Source: Chloroflexota bacterium
GTDB lineage: Bacteria; Chloroflexota; Anaerolineae; Anaerolineales; Villigracilaceae
Direction: 5' to 3'
Assembly (NCBI GenBank): GCA_021796315.1
Contig: JAJYOH010000171.1
Span: forward strand, 1 to 10,416
DNA: 10,416 bases
Part shown: positions 5,417-10,416 of the stretch, piece after piece
How positions within the stretch are numbered: the stretch's first letter is position 1
How the letters are laid out: every line of letters starts with the position of its first letter
The notes under the pieces: model-generated
What the model saw: the letters and a program-made list of their open reading frames with translations, nothing else
The model's database searches: none
Told to the model about the DNA's origin: nothing
Position numbers and translations under genes: made by a program

Positions 5417-6598
5417 TTAACTTGTTTTGTGGCAGACCAATCCCTTTAAATAATTGCCCTCGGGAAAACTCAAACCAACCGGATGATCTGATGCCTGTGA
5501 AAGACGCTCGACGATCTGCGCGTCCACGTTCGCATCCAGCGCGGCGCCCGCCACGATTTTTTGGAACAGGTCCGCATCGACGCCGCCGGAGCAGGAGAAC
5601 GTAAAAAGGATTCCGCCGGGTCGCAGTAATTTGAAAGCCAGCAAATTGATATCTTTATAAGCGCGCGAAGCCCGATCGACCTGAGAAACTGTCGGCGCAA
5701 ATTTTGGGGGATCAAGCACGATCAGATCGAACGAGCGACGCTCGTCACGGAATTTTCTCAGACGCTGGAAAATATCCGCTTCGATCCACTCTGATTCCGG
5801 CAGGCCGTTTAATAAAGCATTCTCACGCCCAAGCCTGAGCGCCTCCGCGGACGAATCAACCGAGACGACAGACCTTGCCCCGCCCGCCAGCGCATTGACT
5901 GTAAATCCGCCAGTGTAACAAAAACAATCCAGCACATCTTTATCTTTTGCCAACACCCGCACCCGCTGACGGTTGGCGCGCTGGTCAAGATAAAAGCCGG
6001 TTTTGTGGCCCTCAGAAATATTGACATTGAATTTCAAACCATGCTCGGTGATGGCAATTTGAGAATTGGAAATCGTGCCGCGCAAAATTCCAGCGTGCGA
6101 AGTTAATCCTTCGAGTTCGCGCACATCGGCATCGGAGCGTTCGTAGATATTTTTCAGGCCGGTTTCCTCCAGCAAAATATCGGCGATGGCCTGCTTCCAA
6201 AATTCTGAACCAGTTGTCAATGATTGAAGCACAAGCGCATCGGCGTATTGGTCAACGATCAGCCCGGGCAGGCCGTCTGATTCGGCGTGGATGAGGCGAA
6301 TTGCATTGGTGTCATCAGCGATGTGAAGCATGTGGCGTGAGGCGAGAACAGACCGAATCCGCTTGCGGAAAAAATCCGCATCAACGGCTTCATCGTTGAA
6401 GGTCCAAACGCGGGCACGGATCTGCGAGGTGGGCGAGTATGCGGCGCGAGCCAGGAAATCTCCATTAAACGAGAGCACATCCAAGGTCCCGCCGGATGCG
6501 GGCGCTTCATCCACGCGTTCAACCGCGCCGGAGAATATCCATGGATGGCGGCGAAGCAGGGATTTGTCGCGTCCAGATTTGAGAATGAGTGAGGCCAT
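5417..6598 (-). CDS. RlmI-family 23S rRNA cytosine-C5 methyltransferase
   Basis: This 393-residue cytosolic enzyme has the full RlmI (YccW) layout. It has an N-terminal PUA RNA-binding domain (about 1-75, with RRHPWIFSGAV at 16-26), a central domain (about 76-190) and a C-terminal SAM methyltransferase domain. Key motifs are SEGHKTGFYLDQR (195-207), CFCYTGGFTVNAL (225-237), VVSVDSS (244-250), the DPPKF loop (296-300) and FSCSGG (334-339), which carries the likely catalytic cysteine. Known RlmI makes m5C1962 in 23S rRNA in Escherichia coli; the exact target here is inferred. Its length matches the family. It diverges from the YczE-like gene with only 38 bp between the start codons, so their promoters must be closely spaced or overlap. 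Confidence 0.92.
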   Translation of the reverse strand: MASLILKSGRDKSLLRRHPWIFSGAVERVDEAPASGGTLDVLSFNGDFLARAAYSPTSQIRARVWTFNDEAVDADFFRKRIRSVLASRHMLHIADDTNAIRLIHAESDGLPGLIVDQYADALVLQSLTTGSEFWKQAIADILLEETGLKNIYERSDADVRELEGLTSHAGILRGTISNSQIAITEHGLKFNVNISEGHKTGFYLDQRANRQRVRVLAKDKDVLDCFCYTGGFTVNALAGGARSVVSVDSSAEALRLGRENALLNGLPESEWIEADIFQRLRKFRDERRSFDLIVLDPPKFAPTVSQVDRASRAYKDINLLAFKLLRPGGILFTFSCSGGVDADLFQKIVAGAALDANVDAQIVERLSQASDHPVGLSFPEGNYLKGLVCHKTS

Positions 6599-6636
6599 TG
6601 CGTGAGTCTATCATAGACGTGGTATCATGGCCGCTT

Positions 6637-7275
6637 ATGTTGAAACCCATCCGCTGGAAAACGTTTGTGCGCGACATGCTGGTCATCCAGGTCGGCTTCG
6701 CGCTTTTTGGAATTTCGATTGCAATGATGATCCGCGCCAATCTGGGCGTGAGCGCCTGGTCGGTGCTGGACGTGGCGCTTTCACAGATCACGCTTCGGAC
6801 GCCGGGCACAATGACCGTGCTGGTCGGCTTCACTGTGCTGGTGGTATCCATGCTTTTGCGCGAGCAGGTTGGCTGGGGAACGCTCGCAAATATTTTGAGC
6901 ATCGGGCCGTGGGAAGATTTATTTTTGTATTTGATCCCCTCGATCAAAAATAATCTGGCTTTGCAGATCACGATGCTGCTCGGTGCGATTTTGATTCAGG
7001 GAATCGCCAGCGCGGTTTACATCGGCGTGGAAGCAGGCGCGGGGCCGCGCGACAGTTTGATGCTTTCGCTCAAACGCACCACCGGCATGACGGTCGGTGT
7101 GGTGCGAAGCGCGATTGAGTTGAACGTGGTCGTGGTCGGATGGTTTCTCGGCGGCCCGGCAGGGATCGGCACAGTGGCCTTCGCGGTCCTGATCGGGCCT
7201 GCAGTACAGAATGCGTTTAAGATTTTCAACGTTCATCCGCATGAACCTGTCGCCGCGGAAGAGGGAACGGATTAA
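6637..7275 (+). CDS. YczE/YyaS/YitT-family integral membrane protein
   Basis: This protein has 212 residues from the ATG at 6637. An upstream in-frame GTG at 6589 would overlap the divergent gene and is unlikely. Two family signatures are visible: ANLGVSAWSVLD (34-45) after helix 1, and GVEAGAGPRDSLMLSL (130-145). A GGPAGIGTVAFAVLIGP stretch (172-188) makes the last helix. About five membrane segments are predicted. The YczE/YyaS group is widespread and of largely unknown function; some have been discussed as transporters or accessory proteins. The C-terminus is short and hydrophilic (HPHEPVAAEEGTD). No partner gene is seen downstream; a field of repeats follows. Confidence 0.85.
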   Translation: MLKPIRWKTFVRDMLVIQVGFALFGISIAMMIRANLGVSAWSVLDVALSQITLRTPGTMTVLVGFTVLVVSMLLREQVGWGTLANILSIGPWEDLFLYLIPSIKNNLALQITMLLGAILIQGIASAVYIGVEAGAGPRDSLMLSLKRTTGMTVGVVRSAIELNVVVVGWFLGGPAGIGTVAFAVLIGPAVQNAFKIFNVHPHEPVAAEEGTD

Positions 7276-7306
7276 GTGCCTTATCAGTGAAGTCCTTGTA
7301 CGCGTG

Positions 7307-7352
7307 TGCCTGCCTGTCCTGGCGGTCAGGCCAGGGCGACCCAGCGCAGGCA
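7307..7352. repeat. Hairpin-forming intergenic repeat
   Basis: An outer inverted pair, TGCCTG (7307-7312) and CAGGCA (7347-7352), encloses an inner perfect hairpin of CCTGGC (7318-7323), loop GGTCAG, and GCCAGG (7330-7335). It lies 31 bp downstream of the YczE-like stop. There is no T-tract on the plus strand, so it is not a typical terminator. It looks like a dispersed palindromic element. Confidence 0.6.
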
Positions 7353-7402
7353 AAAAACAAGAATTTTTGAACCGCGACCCTGAAAAAACGCAGGGCTTAG
7401 CA

Positions 7403-7460
7403 CGCGAAGAACGCAAAGAAAACTTTTTTAAAAATCTTCGCGCTCTTTGCGCTCTTCGCG
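7403..7460. repeat. Inverted repeat of a CGCGAAGA/ACGCAAAGA element
   Basis: CGCGAAGAACGCAAAGA (7403-7419) faces TCTTTGCGCTCTTCGCG (7444-7460). The arms pair at 16 of 17 positions, with a 24-nt AT-rich loop. The sequence resembles the 'accgcgaagaacgcaaag' family of short-period intergenic repeats seen in many environmental genomes. The spacer on both sides, 7370-7500, appears to be made of related fragments. Confidence 0.75.
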
Positions 7461-7487
7461 GTGAGTCTTTTTGGTTTCGACACGCTC

Positions 7488-7500
7488 AACCTGGCAGGTT
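7488..7500. repeat. Perfect 13-bp palindrome AACCTGGCAGGTT
   Basis: AACCTG and CAGGTT surround a single central G. It sits directly after a TTTCGACACGCTC segment, between the repeat at 7403-7460 and the terminator at 7544. It could be an operator, but no regulator is nearby; a dispersed palindrome is more likely. Confidence 0.45.
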
Positions 7501-7543
7501 TCGGCTTGTCCGAGTTAGGAATCAAAGTTGCAAACGTATAAAA

Positions 7544-7572
7544 CAAACCGCCACCGAAAAAGTGGCGGTTTG
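7544..7572 (-). terminator. Rho-independent terminator of the alpha-oxoamine synthase gene
   Basis: CAAACCGCCAC (7544-7554) pairs perfectly with GTGGCGGTTTG (7562-7572), an 11-bp GC-rich stem with a 7-nt loop. On the minus strand it is followed by TTTTAT. It starts 3 bp after the stop codon of the minus-strand gene ending at 7575. It could also stop readthrough from the YczE-like gene. Confidence 0.88.
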
Positions 7573-7574
7573 CT

Positions 7575-8783
7575 TTATTTGATGATCCCGATCTGTTTTC
7601 CAGCCGTGGCGATGACATCCATCGCGCGCTGGATCTCCTCCGGCTCGTGGGCGGCGGTGACCGTCGCACGCAGGCGCGCCTGGCCTTCGGGCACAGCGGG
7701 CGAGACCACCGGCAAGACGAAGACATCATGATGCTGCGCTTCACGCGTCATGATGAAGGCGCTCTCATCCGAGCCGCACATCACGGGGACAATGGCGGTC
7801 GTGGTCAGGCCGGTATCAAATCCGTAAGACTTGAGTCCGTTGATGAACTGCTCGCCATTCTTGCGGAGTTTCTCGACGCGCCAGGGTTCATCCAAAATCA
7901 CCTTGAAGGCTTCGTTGGCCGCGGCAGCTTGCGCGGGCGGGATGGCCGCTGAAAAAATATAGGCGCGGCTGGCGTGACGGAAATAATTGATCAATTCTTT
8001 TTTTCCCGCCACGTATCCGCCCACGGATGGGATGGTCTTGCTCAACGTTCCCATTTTGATATCGACCACATCTTCGAGGCCGAAATGTTCCTCGATGCCG
8101 CGCCCGGTTTTGCCGAGCACGCCGATCGAATGAGCCTCGTCCATCATCAAATACGCGTTGTATTTTTTGCAGACTTCGACCATCTTCGGCAGGTCGATCA
8201 CATCGCCGTCCATCGAGAAGACGGCGTCAGCGACGACCAGTTTCGAGACGCCATCCGGAATCTGTCCAAGTCGTTTCTCCAAATCATCCATGTCATTATG
8301 TTTGAATCGGCGGAACTCTGCACCGGACATCAGGCATCCGTCCACGATGGAGGCGTGATTCAATTTATCGGACAAAACGTAATCGCCGCGTCCCATCAAG
8401 GTCGAGACGACAGTCAAGTTGGTGACGTATCCAGACGAATAAGTAACGGCGGCTTCCGTGTGTTTGAAATGTGCGATGGTTTCTTCGAGTTCGGTGTGAA
8501 GGGTCAACGTGCCCGCCAACATGCGCACGCCATTCGTGCCCGTGCCGAATTTATCCACTGCTTTTTTTGCGGCTTCATTAATTCGCGGATGGCCGATCAA
8601 ACCAAGATAACCATACGAGGCATACATGCCCATCTCACGCCCGCGCACCAGCACTTTGGCCCCGCCGTGAATCTCTTCGATGGGTTGATTATAAAAATAT
8701 TGATCGTTCTTTTTCATTCCGTCGATGCGGTCGACGAAGGCCCGGACACGTCTGGAGACGGCATCATCGTTATTGAAATTCAT
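7575..8783 (-). CDS. PLP-dependent alpha-oxoamine synthase (KBL/BioF/SPT-like)
   Basis: This protein has 402 residues from the ATG at 8783, which has AAGGAG six bases upstream. A TTG at 8819 gives a longer frame but no such site. The fold-type I aminotransferase core is clear. TGTNGVRMLAGT (81-92) lies in the glycine-rich entry region. H143 in KLNHAS would stack on PLP. D215 and H218 lie in DEAHSIGVLGKTGRG, and K249 in GTLSKTIPSVGGYVAG is the Schiff-base lysine. Family members condense an amino acid with an acyl-CoA and release CO2: glycine C-acetyltransferase, 8-amino-7-oxononanoate synthase, serine palmitoyltransferase or 5-aminolevulinate synthase. The S-K-x3-S-x-G-G lysine context is closer to the palmitoyltransferase pattern than to KBL, but specificity cannot be fixed. 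No biotin, threonine or lipid genes adjoin. A terminator follows at once. Confidence 0.9.
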   Translation of the reverse strand: MNFNNDDAVSRRVRAFVDRIDGMKKNDQYFYNQPIEEIHGGAKVLVRGREMGMYASYGYLGLIGHPRINEAAKKAVDKFGTGTNGVRMLAGTLTLHTELEETIAHFKHTEAAVTYSSGYVTNLTVVSTLMGRGDYVLSDKLNHASIVDGCLMSGAEFRRFKHNDMDDLEKRLGQIPDGVSKLVVADAVFSMDGDVIDLPKMVEVCKKYNAYLMMDEAHSIGVLGKTGRGIEEHFGLEDVVDIKMGTLSKTIPSVGGYVAGKKELINYFRHASRAYIFSAAIPPAQAAAANEAFKVILDEPWRVEKLRKNGEQFINGLKSYGFDTGLTTTAIVPVMCGSDESAFIMTREAQHHDVFVLPVVSPAVPEGQARLRATVTAAHEPEEIQRAMDVIATAGKQIGIIK

Positions 8784-9071
8784 AATTGACTCCTTACTGC
8801 TACCTGCACAAAAGCCCAATTTTTATATGCATGAAGCGGGGAAAAATCGAGATATTTATTTAGATAATTATGCAGTACTCTGTAACAAGGCTGGACGTAG
8901 TTTAGCCGAGTAGGTATGAACTGTCAAATCAATTATGTATTTCCGCTTCAAGGCCGACCTCGAAGCGGACGCCTGAACAATTGGCTTATCTCAGCGTGTG
9001 GCGATTTCAAGATGAATTTCCCCATACATAAACGAATCCTTATTTTTCGGAGAGCGGCTATCCAATGGGCT
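8784..9071. other. Gene-free stretch upstream of the oxoamine synthase gene
   Basis: No coding region, tRNA or convincing promoter was seen in either direction. The first 90 bases next to the oxoamine synthase gene are AT-rich and presumably hold its promoter. The only clear structure is the hairpin at 8942-8969. A short plus-strand frame starting at 8916 has no ribosome-binding site or recognisable product. Confidence 0.5.
8942..8969. repeat. Isolated hairpin TCCGCTTC...GAAGCGGA
   Basis: TCCGCTTC (8942-8949) and GAAGCGGA (8962-8969) pair perfectly. After an A-C mismatch, AGG (8951-8953) and CCT (8958-8960) extend the stem around a CCGA loop. No T-tract follows on either strand, so it is not an obvious terminator. 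Role unknown. Confidence 0.55.
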
Positions 9072-9140
9072 AACCACAAAGACACGAAGGCGCAAAGCCA
9101 CAAAAAGCCTTTGAGTCTTCGAGCCTTTGGGACTTAGTGT
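9072..9140. repeat. Inverted 7-bp-period repeat (ACCACAAAGACACGAAG type)
   Basis: The left arm (9075-9106) consists of CACAAAG/ACACGAAG-like heptamers. The right arm (9108-9139) is its imperfect reverse complement, matching at 22 of 32 positions, with only one base between. This is the 'accacaaagacacaaag' type of intergenic repeat known from many environmental bacteria. It lies just past the 3' end of the Ddn-like gene and may act as a structural end for its transcript. Confidence 0.75.
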
Positions 9141-9151
9141 TTAAAAAGGGC

Positions 9152-9595
9152 CTAGTCTCTTTCACCACTCCTGTTTTTGACTGGCTGCAGAACCACAATC
9201 GGGATATGACGCGTGGTCATCTTCTGATAATCCAAATATGGCGGGTTACGTTCTGTGGCAAATTTCCACAAGCGATCATACTCGTCGCCCTGCGCTTCGT
9301 AAGTTTGGACTTCGATTCTCTTCCCCTTGACTTCAATCGCGGCGCGCGGTTGTTTCTGCAAATTCAAGAACCAGGCCGCGTTTTGATCCTTTCCCCAATT
9401 CGACGCGACGATCATATATCTGTCTTCATAATCGAAATATGCGATCGGGATGACGCGTTCCATCCCCGACTTGCGCCCGATGGTATGCAGAATCAAAATG
9501 GTTTGTTTACCAAGTTTGCTCCCAATCCGTCCGCGGCTGACGTGGATGAGGAAGGAATTGATAGACATGAACCATTTGATGAAGAGGTCTTTCAT
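9152..9595 (-). CDS. F420-dependent (Ddn-type) nitroreductase-family oxidoreductase
   Basis: This protein has 147 residues from the ATG at 9595, with AGGAG eight bases upstream. A longer frame to 9667 lacks such a site, and 147 residues is usual for the family. The beta-barrel split signature is present: ILHTIGRKSGMERVIPIAYF (34-53), then VASNWGKDQNAAWFLNLQKQ (63-82) followed by PRAAIEV (83-89). These match the deazaflavin-dependent nitroreductase (Ddn/Rv3547-like) pattern, in which the lysine- and tryptophan-containing block contacts F420. Such enzymes reduce varied substrates using F420H2; the natural substrate is unknown here. This implies the organism makes or uses F420. The first residues (KDLFIKWFMSINSFLIHVS) are amphipathic and may touch the membrane. 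It is divergent from the 9749 gene. Confidence 0.88.
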   Translation of the reverse strand: MKDLFIKWFMSINSFLIHVSRGRIGSKLGKQTILILHTIGRKSGMERVIPIAYFDYEDRYMIVASNWGKDQNAAWFLNLQKQPRAAIEVKGKRIEVQTYEAQGDEYDRLWKFATERNPPYLDYQKMTTRHIPIVVLQPVKNRSGERD

Positions 9596-9683
9596 TTGTA
9601 AAACTCCTAATAAGTGGAGGATATCATAGCCAGCCGTTTTCTTTCTTGATTTTAAAGGAAAAAACAACCTATCTGGTACGCAC

Positions 9684-9712
9684 TTATCTGTTTATATTAT
9701 CAAGTGTATAAT
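9684..9712 (+). promoter_or_regulatory. Candidate sigma70-type promoter for the 9749 gene
   Basis: A perfect TATAAT lies at 9707-9712, preceded at 17 bp by a weak -35 box, TTATCT (9684-9689). The transcript would start about 30 bp before the ATG at 9749 and contain its GGAG ribosome-binding site. The surrounding DNA is AT-rich, so chance boxes are possible. Confidence 0.45.
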
Positions 9713-9748
9713 AACCAAACTCGTATCATAGACTTGGCGGAGTAACTC

Positions 9749-10069
9749 ATGGATACAAACACAACAATTATCATCGTCACAATTATTTTGGCCGTGGTCA
9801 TTATCATCGGCTTTCTTATATTCCGTCGCAAAGCCAAAGTAGATTTGGAATTGCACGGCAACAAATTAAAGTTTGAAGGCGAAAACCCCAATACGAAATC
9901 AAAAGAATCTACACCAGCCAAAAAATCAAACGGAATTTTTGCCAATTGGTCAATTGGCAAAACCAAAATAAAGGTAACAGGAAGCGGCGCAATCGCTGAT
10001 AATAAAAATATCGGTGATACCGAACTAACCAAAGAAGATTCGCCTTCGCTCATCAAAAAGAAAAAATAA
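9749..10069 (+). CDS. Single-helix membrane-anchored small protein of unknown function
   Basis: This 106-residue protein has one N-terminal membrane segment (6-26), then the basic stop FRRKAK. The remainder is a short cytosolic, Lys-rich domain, with low-complexity Ser/Lys/Pro stretches at 50-60 and the end SLIKKKK. Residues 71-92 (KTKIKVTGSGAIADNKNIGD) recall the VTGSGAIAxGxxxxA pattern found in small proteins next to NTPase or effector genes. That resemblance is from memory and weak. The ribosome-binding site is GGAG six bases upstream of the ATG. The DNA is AT-rich, unlike the genes to the left. The next gene, a P-loop protein, starts 16 bp later on the same strand, so the two are likely co-transcribed and may work together at the membrane. 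Confidence 0.75.
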   Translation: MDTNTTIIIVTIILAVVIIIGFLIFRRKAKVDLELHGNKLKFEGENPNTKSKESTPAKKSNGIFANWSIGKTKIKVTGSGAIADNKNIGDTELTKEDSPSLIKKKK

Positions 10070-10085
10070 CCGGGGATTTGTATTT

Positions 10086-10376
10086 ATGTCACATCAACAT
10101 CCTATCGTTGACAGAAAAACTGAGTTCGGAATTTTTCAATCTTTGCTTGGTGACTCAAAAACCAGAGACGAATCAATTTTGCTTCTGAAAAACGATTCCG
10201 GGCAAGGGAAATCCAAGCTATTGCACTTGTATGAAACTCATTGTCGGGAAAATAAAATACCCGTTTCGCGAGTTGATTTTAAAGGTGGGTCGTTAATATT
10301 ACAACGAGACTTCAACGTACTACGAGATTTCGGTCGGTACTACGAGACTTTGCGTTTACGGCGGTTCGAGCTTTGA
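10086..10376 (+). CDS. P-loop NTPase (STAND/AAA-like), truncated or frameshifted N-terminus
   Basis: The open frame has 96 residues. It begins HPIVDRKTEFGIFQSLL, the usual lead-in of STAND/AAA ATPases (a conserved D/G-R-x2-E before the first strand). Then comes strand ILLLKN and the P-loop NDSGQGKSKLL (36-46), where the first glycine of the Walker A consensus is replaced by Asn. VSRVDFKGG (60-68) would be the next strand. Family proteins are several hundred residues long, so this ORF, ending at 10376, lacks Walker B and all later domains. Its last codons run through three copies of a 12-mer whose third copy is out of frame, so a frameshift, deletion or assembly error is likely. The upstream GGGGA is a poor ribosome-binding site; translational coupling to the previous gene is possible. 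Confidence 0.6.
   Translation: MSHQHPIVDRKTEFGIFQSLLGDSKTRDESILLLKNDSGQGKSKLLHLYETHCRENKIPVSRVDFKGGSLILQRDFNVLRDFGRYYETLRLRRFEL
10301..10350 (+). repeat. Triplicated 12-mer ACWACGAGAYTT
   Basis: Copies lie at 10301-10312 (ACAACGAGACTT), 10319-10330 (ACTACGAGATTT) and 10339-10350 (ACTACGAGACTT). The offsets are 18 and 20 bases. The first two keep the reading frame of the P-loop ORF (QRDF, LRDF); the third does not. They sit just before the window edge. Confidence 0.75.
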
Positions 10377-10416
10377 CTGTGTGATTGCGAACGGGTTCGT
10401 TTGCGGTGAGAACAAT

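Noticed and set aside
6599..6636. Paired TATCAT boxes (6609-6614 and 6623-6628) as an operator between divergent genes
   Set aside because: A 6-bp direct repeat in a 38-bp gap is too short to support; they may simply be -10-like boxes.
7211..7582. Plus-strand frame of 123 codons after the YczE-like gene
   Set aside because: It is translated intergenic repeat and terminator sequence, with no ribosome-binding site and no domain.
7974..8789. Long plus-strand frame (271 codons) opposite the oxoamine synthase
   Set aside because: The minus strand carries the PLP-enzyme motifs and a good ribosome-binding site. The plus frame has no recognisable domain.
8870..8920. Possible tRNA-like segment around GGCTGGACGTAGTTTAGCC
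   Set aside because: Only a 4-bp stem forms; there is no T-arm consensus or cloverleaf.

Overview
The window looks like a piece of a bacterial chromosome, most plausibly from an Anaerolineae-like member of Chloroflexota. That placement is an inference. It rests on the gene mix (an F420/Ddn-type oxidoreductase, a YczE-type membrane protein, an alpha-oxoamine synthase and a HutI-like N-terminus) and on many degenerate short-period repeats between genes. No rRNA, tRNA or CRISPR array was seen. Both edges cut genes.

Left part (1-1600). A minus-strand gene runs off the left edge; its first 33 codons read like imidazolonepropionase (HutI). Just upstream of it on the same strand is a Dam/D12-class DNA adenine methyltransferase. 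The first 12 residues of both proteins are identical (MLIHSSTQLLTL), and the two DNA copies differ only at five synonymous third positions. The methyltransferase therefore seems to have been inserted at, and fused to, a duplicated hutI start. A 7-bp-period array lies at its 3' end and a 12-bp-period repeat at its 5' end. A terminator then separates it from a small four-helix membrane protein.

Middle left (1668-4700, all minus). In transcription order this holds a six-helix membrane protein with faint CcmC resemblance, a four-helix-bundle (S23/IVP/Avd-like) protein, an MFS transporter, a class I SAM methyltransferase and the small membrane protein. The four-helix-bundle gene is bracketed by two arrays of degenerate 8-bp GATTC units that are mostly inverted relative to each other. 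The arrays supply its stop codon, the last 19 codons of the upstream gene and the whole 5' leader of the downstream gene, so it looks like an inserted cassette.

Middle right (4871-8783). A plus-strand membrane protein with a C-terminal zinc ribbon converges on an RlmI-type rRNA methyltransferase across a strong bidirectional terminator. A YczE-family membrane protein diverges from the methyltransferase. After a mosaic of intergenic repeats comes a minus-strand PLP-dependent alpha-oxoamine synthase with its own terminator.

Right part (8784-10416). A gene-free stretch ends in an inverted 7-bp-period repeat, followed by a minus-strand Ddn-like F420 oxidoreductase. A divergent, AT-rich pair follows: a one-helix membrane protein and the start of a P-loop NTPase. 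The second ORF breaks down near the edge in a triplicated 12-mer and a frame change.

Most genes are ordinary housekeeping or accessory genes. The most interesting signal is that degenerate short-period arrays sit at the junctions of the two genes that look inserted, the DNA methyltransferase and the four-helix-bundle gene.
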